A stretch of DNA of 12,492 nucleotides from an uncultured Gemmatimonadales bacterium (lineage in GTDB: Bacteria > Gemmatimonadota > Gemmatimonadetes > Longimicrobiales > Gaopeijiaceae): positions 1-12,492 of the forward strand of contig CALJLC010000118.1 in the NCBI GenBank assembly GCA_937982605.1. Direction: 5' to 3'. Shown in pieces: positions 6,396 through 12,226 of the stretch (within the stretch, counting starts at the first letter, position 1; each line of letters starts with the position of its first letter). The notes beneath the pieces are model-generated. The model did not search any database, was not told the origin of the DNA, and saw nothing but the letters and a program-made list of their open reading frames with translations. A program made the position numbers and the translations under genes.

Positions 6396-8141
6396 ATGCT
6401 CGTCGCGACCTCGGCGTCCGTGGCGGTGGCCGCGGCGCCGGCCGCCGCACAGGCCCCCGGTGCGGTCGGGGACGCGGCGCGCTGTGAGCACGGGGTGATC
6501 ACCTCCATCGCGCTGGACCGGCGCTCGGTGTTCGACCCCGAGTCGACCGACGTCGGCGCGCTCTCCTGGACGTACCGGACGCTCAACGCGCTCCACGTCA
6601 CGACGGCGTCCGGCTTCATCCGGCGCGAGCTCCTCTTCGAGGAGGGTGACTGCTACGACCCGTTCCTCGTGGCGGAGTCGGAGCGACTCCTCGACCGGTA
6701 TCCCTTCCTCTCCGGAGCGGAGATCACCTCCGAGGACGACGGCTCGGGCGGCCGGATGCTCGTCGTCCAGACCCGCGACGAGTGGTCGACCAAGCTCGAC
6801 ATGGGCGTCACGTACGACGCCAGCCTGAATCTTGAGCGGCTCGAGCTCTCGGAGGAGAACTTCCTCGGGCGCGGGATCTTCGCCGAGTTCCAGCACCATC
6901 AGCGGCGTGAGACGAAGGCGCAGTCGTTCGCGCTCGCCACGCCGCGCCTCTTCGGACGCGCCGACGCGCGCATCCAGGTCGGCCGCGACCGCCCGGGGCG
7001 CTTCTTCAACGAGTACGTCCGCTACCCGTTCATCGGAGAGACCGGGCGCTATTCGCTGCGGCAGGGCTACAGTCGCGGCACGACGTACTTCGCGTACGGC
7101 ACGGACGAGTCCCGGGCCTTCAGTCAGGTGCTCGTGCCCCAGTACCGGGAGGTCGTCGAGCTCTCCGCGGCGCAGCGATTCGGGAGTCCGGGCCGCTCGT
7201 GGATCGCGGGCATCACGGTCGCGCGGGACATCATCCGCTACCCGGCGGGAGCGGGGGTGGCGTTCGGCGTGGACTTCGACGACCTGCAGCCCTTCCCGGG
7301 CCCGCTGCCGGCGGAGGTCGCCGCTCAGCTCTCGGAGTCCGGGGCCACGCGCGTGTCTCTGCACCTCGGAACGCGTCGCTTCCGATACGAGGAGATGGAG
7401 GGCATCGACGGGCTCCGCGACCGTCTCCTCGTGGGTGTCGGCTTCTTCGGGGGTGTTTCGCTGGGGCGCGGCTTCGCCCTGCTCCTCCCGGACGGCGTGC
7501 CCGGGGTGGACGACGCCTTCGGCCGGGCCCACGCCACCTTCGGCGCGCCGGTCGGCTCGTCGCTCCTGCACGGGGTCTTCACGATCGAGTCTCGACGCGA
7601 TCGTGAACGGTGGCAGGACGTACTCTTCGACGGGGACCTCGTGGCGTGGCTCCGCAACGACGACCTGCGCAGCCATACGCTCTTCCTGCGCGCGTCGGTG
7701 GCGGGAGGGTGGCGCATGACGACGCCGTTCCAGATGGGCCTCGGCGGCCGCGAGGGGATCCGGGCGCTCCCGGAGGATCGCTTCCCGGGAGGCCGGATGA
7801 CCCGGTTCGTCATCGAGGACCGGATCCTCTTTCCGTGGCCTCGCGTCGGGACCGCCGACCTCGGGATGACCGTCTTCGCCGACATCGGCCGCATCTGGCC
7901 CGGCGACGTGCCCTACGGAGTGGACTCGGGCTGGCAGTCCGGGGTCGGCATGGGCCTGCGCATCGGGCTCCCGTCACGCACGCGGAGCGTGTTCCGACTG
8001 GACGCCGCGGTGCCGGTCGGTTCGGTCGGCGGCGACCCGGTGTTCCGCTTCACCGTCGAGGTGAACCGGCTCCGGACGGGCTTCTTCACCCCCGACGTCC
8101 AGCGCAGCCGCCGCTACGATCTCGGCGCCGATCACTTCTGA
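6396..8141 (+). CDS. Omp85/BamA-like outer-membrane beta-barrel protein with one POTRA-like domain
   Basis: The 581-residue protein starts with a hydrophobic Ala/Val-rich export signal ending in AAAQA (cleavage after about residue 20). A single POTRA-like domain follows (about 35-130): FIRRELLFEEGDCYDP, a helix ERLLDRYPFL, and a beta strand RMLVVQTRDEW. The rest is alternating beta-strand sequence with the Gly- and Arg-rich turns of a barrel (for example FQMGLGGREGIRALPEDRFPGG and TVFADIGRIWPGD), and the last residue is Phe, as in many BAM-assembled barrels. It would insert in the outer membrane, as a surface antigen/D15-like translocation or assembly pore; substrate unknown. Start uncertain: ATG 6396 gives a signal with almost no basic n-region, while GTG 6294 and 6315 bury the signal. 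A GGAGG at 6366-6370 precedes an ATA at 6375 that would give a proper basic n-region. The family call is from pattern, not search. Confidence 0.8.
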   Translation: MLVATSASVAVAAAPAAAQAPGAVGDAARCEHGVITSIALDRRSVFDPESTDVGALSWTYRTLNALHVTTASGFIRRELLFEEGDCYDPFLVAESERLLDRYPFLSGAEITSEDDGSGGRMLVVQTRDEWSTKLDMGVTYDASLNLERLELSEENFLGRGIFAEFQHHQRRETKAQSFALATPRLFGRADARIQVGRDRPGRFFNEYVRYPFIGETGRYSLRQGYSRGTTYFAYGTDESRAFSQVLVPQYREVVELSAAQRFGSPGRSWIAGITVARDIIRYPAGAGVAFGVDFDDLQPFPGPLPAEVAAQLSESGATRVSLHLGTRRFRYEEMEGIDGLRDRLLVGVGFFGGVSLGRGFALLLPDGVPGVDDAFGRAHATFGAPVGSSLLHGVFTIESRRDRERWQDVLFDGDLVAWLRNDDLRSHTLFLRASVAGGWRMTTPFQMGLGGREGIRALPEDRFPGGRMTRFVIEDRILFPWPRVGTADLGMTVFADIGRIWPGDVPYGVDSGWQSGVGMGLRIGLPSRTRSVFRLDAAVPVGSVGGDPVFRFTVEVNRLRTGFFTPDVQRSRRYDLGADHF

Positions 8142-8162
8142 GGGGCGACGTCCGCGGGGCGA

Positions 8163-8193
8163 CCCGGATCCGGTGTGCGTTGCGCACCCCGGG
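8163..8193. terminator. Two-tier hairpin between convergent genes
   Basis: The inner stem GGTGTGC/GCGCACC (8172-8178 with 8182-8188, one T-G wobble, loop GTT) is contiguous on one side with an outer stem CCCGG/CCGGG (8163-8167 with 8189-8193), leaving a 4-base bulge. It lies 22 bases after the stop of the barrel gene and 25 bases before the convergent small gene, the right place for a bidirectional terminator. No T-run follows, so Rho-independent action is not assured. Confidence 0.4.
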
Positions 8194-8217
8194 CAGCCGA
8201 GTGCGCGGTGACCCGGC

Positions 8218-8421
8218 CTACCGACGGAAGCGGAAGAGGACCAGCGCGCCGATGAGCGCGAAGCCGAGCGCCGCCTTCATGATCGCGTCCTTGTCCCATG
8301 CGCCTTCGGGAATGTGACGCTCCCGGATCGCCTGATCCTGGTGGATCGAGCAGAACGACCCCTCGCTCGCTTCCCGCTTGCAGCGGTCACCCTTCTTCGT
8401 CTTGCCTTCGCACTGAGCCAC
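8218..8421 (-). CDS. 67-residue Cys/His-motif protein with C-terminal membrane segment (DUF5763-like)
   Basis: The protein has a short N-terminal zinc-binding-like motif, C4-x9-C14-x9-C24-x2-H27, in the context TKKGDRCKRE and GSFCSIH. This is close to the Cys-rich DUF5763 pattern as I remember it. Residues 28-46 are charged, then one hydrophobic helix (about 47-62) ends in Arg-Phe-Arg-Arg, suggesting a single-pass inner-membrane protein with the motif cytoplasmic. The start is GTG at 8421, fixed by a strong AGGAGGT site upstream. It lies downstream of the GT4 gene on the same strand, 76 bases apart. The function is unknown; the motif could bind zinc, nucleic acid or a partner. Confidence 0.85.
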   Translation of the reverse strand: MAQCEGKTKKGDRCKREASEGSFCSIHQDQAIRERHIPEGAWDKDAIMKAALGFALIGALVLFRFRR

Positions 8422-8426
8422 GGGGC

Positions 8427-8433
8427 ACCTCCT
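8427..8433 (-). promoter_or_regulatory. Strong ribosome-binding site deciding a GTG start
   Basis: On the minus strand AGGAGGT precedes the GTG at 8421 by 5 bases. It is one of the few near-perfect Shine-Dalgarno sites in this window, and it supports the 67-residue gene being real and well translated. Confidence 0.75.
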
Positions 8434-8497
8434 GCGCGGCGTCTCTCGTCGGTATGGCGGCCCTCGTCCTGTACTACGATTCGACGGCCCAATCGGT

Positions 8498-9553
8498 TCA
8501 CCGGTTGCGGCTCCGTGCGCCGAGCGCGTCCACGATCTCCGCGTGGAGCGCGTCCGCCACCCGCTTCCAGTCCCGGGTCGAGGCCGCCTCCCGGCGGTAC
8601 GCCACGCGGTGGGGATCGTCCCGCGAGGCGAGGGCGCGGCGCACGGACCCCGCCAGGTCTCCGCGGTCGAGCGGCTCGAAGAGGTCCGGCCGCTCGCGGA
8701 CCAGTCCGGTTGGCGTGGCGAGCACGGGCCGCCCGAAGGCGAGATACTCCCACACCTTCAGCGGGTCCACCGCGTCGGTCATCTCGTTGACCACGAACGG
8801 GTAGAGCGCCACGTCGAAGTGGGCGAGGAAGCGGGGCATCTCCTCGATGGGCCGCTTCCCGACCCAGAGGATCGAGGAGCGCCGCAGCGCGGGAGGGACC
8901 TTCGGCGCCATCCCCTCCGTTCCGCCCACGACGACGACCTGGACCTCCGGCAGCTCCGCCAGCTCGCCGAGCAGCGCCCAGTCGATCCACCCGTCCAGAT
9001 TCCCGTAGAAGCCGAGGATCGGCCGGTCGACTCCGACCAGCTCCGCCGGGCGTTCGTGCCGCACGCTCGGGTCGAAGAGCTCCAGGTCCACGCCGTTGTA
9101 CGACGTCGACACGCGCGTGGCTCCGAGGGCGTCGGCGTAGCGGCTCTCGAGATAGGTCGTGATCGACGGGTGAGTAGTGCGGACCAGATCGGCCCGGGCG
9201 AGCGCGCGCGGGAGCTTCCGCTTCCACCCGGCGAACTCCGCCTCGGGGAGATCCATGAGCTCGAAGGCGAGCAGGTCGGGGCGCAGCCAGGGGCGCCAGA
9301 GGTAGTCGAGCTTCTCCGGGATGGAGAACCAGTAGACCAGGGGGCCGACGCGGTAGCGCGGGCGGAAGGCGTGCCGGGTCACGATCAACCGGCCGTCCTC
9401 CAGGCGCTCCTCTTCGATCGTCCAGTCGTTGAAGAGGCAACGCACGGGATGGCGCCGCGCCAGCTGCGTCAGCACGTGGTGCGGGCGCTGGTGGTTCGAC
9501 CAGAGCATCGTCGGCGGGTAGACGATCGTGTACTCGGGGTCGGGCCGGGGCAC
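8498..9553 (-). CDS. GT4-like (GT-B fold) glycosyltransferase, TuaH-like
   Basis: The protein has 351 residues if started at GTG 9553, which has GGAGG (9561-9557) three bases upstream. A TTG at 9613 would add 20 Arg/Pro-rich residues and place the start beside the operator of the divergent gene, so it is less likely. The N-terminal half has a nucleotide-binding Rossmann start, TIVYPPTMLW, then NHQRPHHVLTQL (20-31). The C-terminal half begins near 177 with PILGFYGNLDGWIDW, has VVVVGG (206-211), and ends in the donor-binding stretch DAVDPLKVWEYLAFGRPVLAT (from 260), with D263 and E269 at the usual donor-contacting positions. This pattern suits GT4-type enzymes acting on envelope polysaccharides. 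It is cytoplasmic. Specificity is unknown. Confidence 0.9.
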   Translation of the reverse strand: MPRPDPEYTIVYPPTMLWSNHQRPHHVLTQLARRHPVRCLFNDWTIEEERLEDGRLIVTRHAFRPRYRVGPLVYWFSIPEKLDYLWRPWLRPDLLAFELMDLPEAEFAGWKRKLPRALARADLVRTTHPSITTYLESRYADALGATRVSTSYNGVDLELFDPSVRHERPAELVGVDRPILGFYGNLDGWIDWALLGELAELPEVQVVVVGGTEGMAPKVPPALRRSSILWVGKRPIEEMPRFLAHFDVALYPFVVNEMTDAVDPLKVWEYLAFGRPVLATPTGLVRERPDLFEPLDRGDLAGSVRRALASRDDPHRVAYRREAASTRDWKRVADALHAEIVDALGARSRNR

Positions 9554-9593
9554 GGTCCTCCGGGAATCGGCGGGGCGGCGTCGAGGCGGGGCA

Positions 9594-9603
9594 CAACGTA
9601 GGG
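9594..9603 (-). promoter_or_regulatory. Candidate -10 element for the GT4-like gene
   Basis: On the minus strand CCCTACGTTG contains the -10-like hexamer TACGTT (9600-9595). Transcription would start near 9588, leaving a leader of about 35 bases that includes the GGAGG before GTG 9553. The same 10-mer occurs in front of the selenoprotein gene (11507-11516). No -35 was found. Confidence 0.35.
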
Positions 9604-9613
9604 ACGGGGGCAA

Positions 9614-9671
9614 ACTAAAGCATTAGTTGACAGCCGGGGCGTCCCGCCGTAGAGTCAACTAAATCTTTAGG
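9614..9671. promoter_or_regulatory. Paired BlaI-type operators forming a large inverted repeat
   Basis: Two similar palindromic sites, ACTAAAGCATTAGT (9614-9627) and ACTAAATCTTTAGG (9658-9671), are centred 44 bases apart. They share ACTAAA-xxx-TTAG. They extend into a perfect 9-base inverted repeat, TTAGTTGAC (9623-9631) with GTCAACTAA (9654-9662); over the full 18-base arms 15 positions match. One site overlaps the -35 and the other covers the transcription start and reaches the ribosome-binding site. BlaI/MecI-family dimers bind such palindromes in front of their own operon, so autorepression is the likely role. The left arm also lies near the promoter of the divergent GT4-like gene, which may be co-regulated. 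Confidence 0.75.
9627..9655 (+). promoter_or_regulatory. Sigma70-like promoter of the repressor-sensor operon
   Basis: A perfect TTGACA -35 at 9627-9632 and TAGAGT -10 at 9650-9655 are separated by 17 bases. The start would be about 9661, inside the second operator. A leader of about 19 bases follows, with AGGAGG (9669-9674) 5 bases before the ATG at 9680. Confidence 0.7.
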
Positions 9672-9679
9672 AGGACGGG

Positions 9680-10060
9680 ATGGAGATCCGCTTCACGGCA
9701 CGGGAGCTCGACGTCATGTCGGTGTTGTGGGACCGGGGTCCGTCGACGGTCGCCGAGGTCCGGCGGGCGCTCGACGACGACCTGGCCTACAACACGGTCC
9801 TGACGGTGCTCCGGATTCTGGAGGAGAAAGGGCACGTCACGCACGAGGAGGAGGGTCGGGCGCACCGCTACCTCCCCCTCGTCGAGCGTGAGCAGGCCGG
9901 GGAGTCGGCGCTCCGCCGCCTCACCCGCCGGCTCTTCTCCGGCTCCCCCGAGCTCCTGCTGACACGGCTGGTGGAAGGCGAGGAGCTCAGCGGGGAGGAG
10001 GTCCGCCGCATGCGGGACCTCCTGGCGAAGCGGCTCGAGGAGATGGAGGACGACGCATGA
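9680..10060 (+). CDS. BlaI/MecI/CopY-family transcriptional repressor
   Basis: This 126-residue cytoplasmic DNA-binding protein is of the family's usual length. The N-terminal winged helix-turn-helix begins FTARELDVMSVLWDRGPSTV, has the recognition-helix signature AYNTVLTVLRILEEKG at about 36-51, and a wing HRYLPLV around 63-69. The C-terminal half is helical and charged, the dimerisation part, ending EEMEDDA. It is expected to dimerise and repress its own operon through the palindromes at 9614-9671 until the M56 partner is activated. The ATG of the next gene overlaps its stop (ATGA at 10057-10060), so the pair is translationally coupled. Whether the trigger is a beta-lactam, metal or envelope stress cannot be read from the sequence. 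The AGGAGG site fixes the start. Confidence 0.95.
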   Translation: MEIRFTARELDVMSVLWDRGPSTVAEVRRALDDDLAYNTVLTVLRILEEKGHVTHEEEGRAHRYLPLVEREQAGESALRRLTRRLFSGSPELLLTRLVEGEELSGEEVRRMRDLLAKRLEEMEDDA

Positions 10061-11394
10061 CGACGACGGTGACGTACCTGCTGGTGGTGTCGGCGATCGG
10101 CGGGGTGGCGGCGTGGATCGCCGAGACGGGACTGCGGCGGGCCGGCGTCTCGACGCGGTGGGTCTGGCTGTCCGCGATGCTCCTCGGCCCGACGCTGCTC
10201 GCCGCGGGAGCCCTCGTGCCCGAGACGTCGCCGGCGCGGATCGTCGGGGGCGCCGTGGGTCCGGTGATCGAGCTGCCGGCCTTCGAAGTCGCACCCCCGC
10301 GACCCGGGACGCTGGAGCTCGACGACGTCCTTCTCTGGAGCTGGCTCGCGATCTCCGCGGTCATGATCGCCGTCGTCGTCGTGACGCGGGCGCGGCTGCA
10401 GCGCGAGCGTCGGCGCTGGCACGCGACGGAGCTCGACGGCCGTCGCGTCTGGCTCTCCCCGGACCGGGGGCCGGCCGTGGCCGGCGTCCTCCGGCCCTGG
10501 ATCGTGCTGCCCGGCTGGTTCGAGGAGCTGACCGAGGGGCAGCGGGCGCTCGTCCTCCTTCACGAGGAGGAGCACGTGCGCGGAGGGGACACCCTCCTCC
10601 TGCCCGTGGCCGTCGCGCTCGTCTGCTTCACCCCCTGGAACCCCATCACCTGGCTCCACTTCCGCCGACTGCGGGCGGCGATCGAGGTCGACTGCGACCG
10701 TCGGGTCCTGCGCCGTCGACCCGACCCCGCCCGGTACGGAGACAGCCTCATCGCCGTCGCGGCCCGAGCGTCCGGGCGCTCGCTCGGACTCGCGGCCTTC
10801 ACCGAACGCCCCGGAACCCTCGAACGGAGGATCATCGCCATGACGCATCGACGTACGCCCTGGAGCTCCCTGCGGGCCGCACTTCTGACGCTCCTCGCCG
10901 TGGCCGTCGGAGTCCAGGCGTGCAGCGTCGAGGGCCCGGTCACGATCGACGAGCGCGGGCTGCAGACGGCCGAAGTCGAACCAATCGCGCCGAGCGATCC
11001 GGACCTCCCGGCGGTGGATCTGGACGCGGAGCCCGACCTCCCGCCGCCCCCGCCCGAGGTGCGCCCGATCGAGGAGCTCCGGGCCGAGCCGACGTTCACG
11101 CCCTTCACGATCGCCCCGAGCATCACGAACCGCGACGACGTGGTCCGTGCGATGACGGAGTCGTATCCGCCCCTGCTGCGAGACGCGGGCATCGGGGGCA
11201 CGGTTCGGGTCTTCTTCTTCATCAACGGGGAGGGACTCGTGGAGCAGGTGCGCCTGGACCAGAGCTCCGGGCACCCGGCGCTCGACGAGGCCGCGCTCAA
11301 CGTGGCGGGCGTCTACGAGTTCTCGCCGGCGCGGAACGGAGACGATCCCGTCCCGGTGTGGGTCTCCTTCCCGATCACCTTCCAGGTGCGCTGA
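10057..11394 (+). CDS. M56 (BlaR1-type) metallopeptidase with C-terminal TonB-like domain
   Basis: This is a 445-residue inner-membrane sensor-protease. N-terminal membrane segments (about 5-24, 35-54 and 91-110) are followed by a cytoplasmic peptidase with the zinc motif H169-E-E-E-H173 and the downstream ligand candidate E210 in AIEVDCD. A last helix (about 272-287) ends in VQAC, then a Pro- and acidic-rich periplasmic linker (about 300-350, including LPPPPPEV). A TonB-type C-terminal domain (about 364-445) follows, with YPPLLRDAGIGGTVRVFF, then FINGEGLVEQVRL and EFSPARNG. In classical BlaR1 the outside domain is a penicillin sensor; here a TonB-like fold replaces it, so the signal is probably different. 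It likely inactivates the adjacent BlaI-type repressor when triggered. Its start codon overlaps the repressor's stop by 4 bases. Confidence 0.93.
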   Translation: MTTTVTYLLVVSAIGGVAAWIAETGLRRAGVSTRWVWLSAMLLGPTLLAAGALVPETSPARIVGGAVGPVIELPAFEVAPPRPGTLELDDVLLWSWLAISAVMIAVVVVTRARLQRERRRWHATELDGRRVWLSPDRGPAVAGVLRPWIVLPGWFEELTEGQRALVLLHEEEHVRGGDTLLLPVAVALVCFTPWNPITWLHFRRLRAAIEVDCDRRVLRRRPDPARYGDSLIAVAARASGRSLGLAAFTERPGTLERRIIAMTHRRTPWSSLRAALLTLLAVAVGVQACSVEGPVTIDERGLQTAEVEPIAPSDPDLPAVDLDAEPDLPPPPPEVRPIEELRAEPTFTPFTIAPSITNRDDVVRAMTESYPPLLRDAGIGGTVRVFFFINGEGLVEQVRLDQSSGHPALDEAALNVAGVYEFSPARNGDDPVPVWVSFPITFQVR

Positions 11395-11468
11395 GCCGCG
11401 CCCCGGGCGCACCCGCCGGGCCCCGGCGCCCCTCGTCGACGCGGGCGCCGGACGGTGATCCGGCGACA

Positions 11469-11497
11469 GGCCGCGCCGCCCCCCGGGTGGCGCGGCC
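11469..11497. terminator. Strong hairpin after the repressor-sensor operon
   Basis: GGCCGCGCC (11469-11477) and GGCGCGGCC (11489-11497) form a perfect 9-bp stem with an 11-base loop, followed by GTT. It lies 75 bases after the M56 stop and just ahead of the selenoprotein gene's putative promoter. A terminator of the upstream operon is the simplest reading; there is no long T-tract. A weaker GGGCGC/GCGCCC repeat lies at 11405-11431. Confidence 0.4.
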
Positions 11498-11506
11498 GTT
11501 GCACAC

Positions 11507-11516
11507 CCCTACGTTG
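11507..11516 (+). promoter_or_regulatory. Candidate -10 element, possibly leaderless transcript
   Basis: CCCTACGTTG contains TACGTT at 11510-11515, only 5 bases before the ATG at 11521. Transcription would then start at or next to the ATG, and no Shine-Dalgarno sequence is present, which fits a leaderless mRNA. The identical 10-mer occurs on the minus strand before the GT4-like gene (9603-9594). No -35 was found. Confidence 0.38.
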
Positions 11517-11520
11517 GCCC

Positions 11521-12108
11521 ATGCCCTACATCGAGCAGATCCCGGTCGAGCGGGCGACGGGCCTCCTGAGGCGGCTCTACGACCAGGCGCTGGAGCGCGC
11601 CGGGCGCATCTGGCACATCGTGCACGTGATGAGCCAGAACCCCCGTGCCATGGACACCTCGCTCGGCTTCTACCGGGCGCTCATGTTCGGGCCCTCGCCG
11701 CTCTCCCGCTGGCAGCGGGAGATGCTCGCGGTGGTGACGTCGAAGGCGGCGGACTGCTTCTACTGAACGCAGGCGCACGCGCATGACCTCCGGGCCGAGG
11801 TCGAGTCCCTCTTCGCGGCCGAGGCCGACCGGGACGCCTTCGTGCACGCGATCGCCCGCGACTGGCGGACCGCCGGGCTGCCCGAGGCCGACCGGGCGCT
11901 GTGCGCGTTCGCGGAGAAGCTCACGCTGCGGCAGCACGAGTGCGGAGCGGACGACGTCGAGGCACTGCGGGCGGTCGGCTTCGACGACCGCGCGATCCAC
12001 GACGCCACGCAGGTGATCGCCTACTTCAACTACATCACGCGCGTGGCGGACGGGCTGGGGGTGGAGCCGGAGGACTTCATCGAGCCCTGGGGCGTCGACG
12101 GAGTCTGA
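11521..12108 (+). CDS. AhpD-like carboxymuconolactone-decarboxylase-family selenoprotein (CxxU; UGA codon 82 read as Sec)
   Basis: This 195-residue peroxidase-related protein has one in-frame TGA at 11764-11766. The residues before it are ADCFY and after it TQAHAHDL. The AhpD catalytic layout E-x11-C-x2-C-x3-H is present as E67, C79, position 82 and H86, so the TGA sits exactly where the second (peroxidatic) cysteine belongs. The 113 codons after it stay in frame and family-like up to the stop at 12108, including YFNYITRVADGLGVEPEDF. AhpD-type proteins use the pair as a thiol redox centre to reduce peroxides; selenium at the second site would raise reactivity. A SECIS-like hairpin follows (11785-11802). 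It is cytoplasmic: no signal or membrane segment. ATG 11521 lacks a ribosome-binding site. Conventional annotation would cut it into an 81-residue fragment and a second ORF from about 11842. The alternatives are a nonsense mutation or a sequencing error from TGC. Confidence 0.85.
11764..11802 (+). promoter_or_regulatory. Candidate bacterial SECIS element (UGA plus hairpin)
   Basis: The stem GACCUC (11785-11790) pairs perfectly with GAGGUC (11797-11802) around the 6-base loop CGGGCC. A U-G wobble extends it, with further partial pairing to 11781-11806. The loop begins 24 bases after the UGA and has a G at its second position. From memory, the loose bacterial SECIS model asks for an apical loop 16-37 bases from the UGA with a G among the first two loop bases; this fits. 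The element would recruit SelB with Sec-tRNA. It also encodes protein, so its pairing competes with codon constraint. Confidence 0.65.
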
Positions 12109-12187
12109 GCAGGCCGCGCTCGGGCGGCCCGGCAGAGCGCGCCGCGACCCCATGCGGCACGTCCCGTCGGGGGGTGGCCGGGGGGTG

Positions 12188-12193
12188 TATATT
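12188..12193 (+). promoter_or_regulatory. Candidate -10 element of thyX
   Basis: TATATT stands out in a GC-rich 118-base intergenic stretch (12109-12226). It is 33 bases before the thyX ATG, which would give a leader of about 27 bases. No convincing -35 or Shine-Dalgarno sequence was found. Confidence 0.42.
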
Positions 12194-12226
12194 GCGGCGT
12201 CCTCCGTCCCCGGCCGCACCGCTCGC

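Noticed and set aside
9654..9658. Mirror-image TTGACT as -35 of a leftward promoter for the GT4-like gene
   Set aside because: Nothing resembling a -10 occurs 16-18 bases away on the minus strand (GGCTGT at 17). The TACGTT at 9600-9595 is a better candidate.
9868..11412. Long minus-strand open frame of 514 codons opposite the repressor and M56 genes
   Set aside because: It is an antisense shadow of two well-identified genes in high-GC DNA; its translation is Arg/Gly/Pro/Asp-rich with no family pattern.
11764..11766. TGA as a plain nonsense mutation making the AhpD-like gene a pseudogene
   Set aside because: The stop falls on the second catalytic Cys position, coding and family pattern continue cleanly for 113 codons, and a SECIS-like hairpin follows. 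A sequencing error cannot be excluded from this sequence alone.
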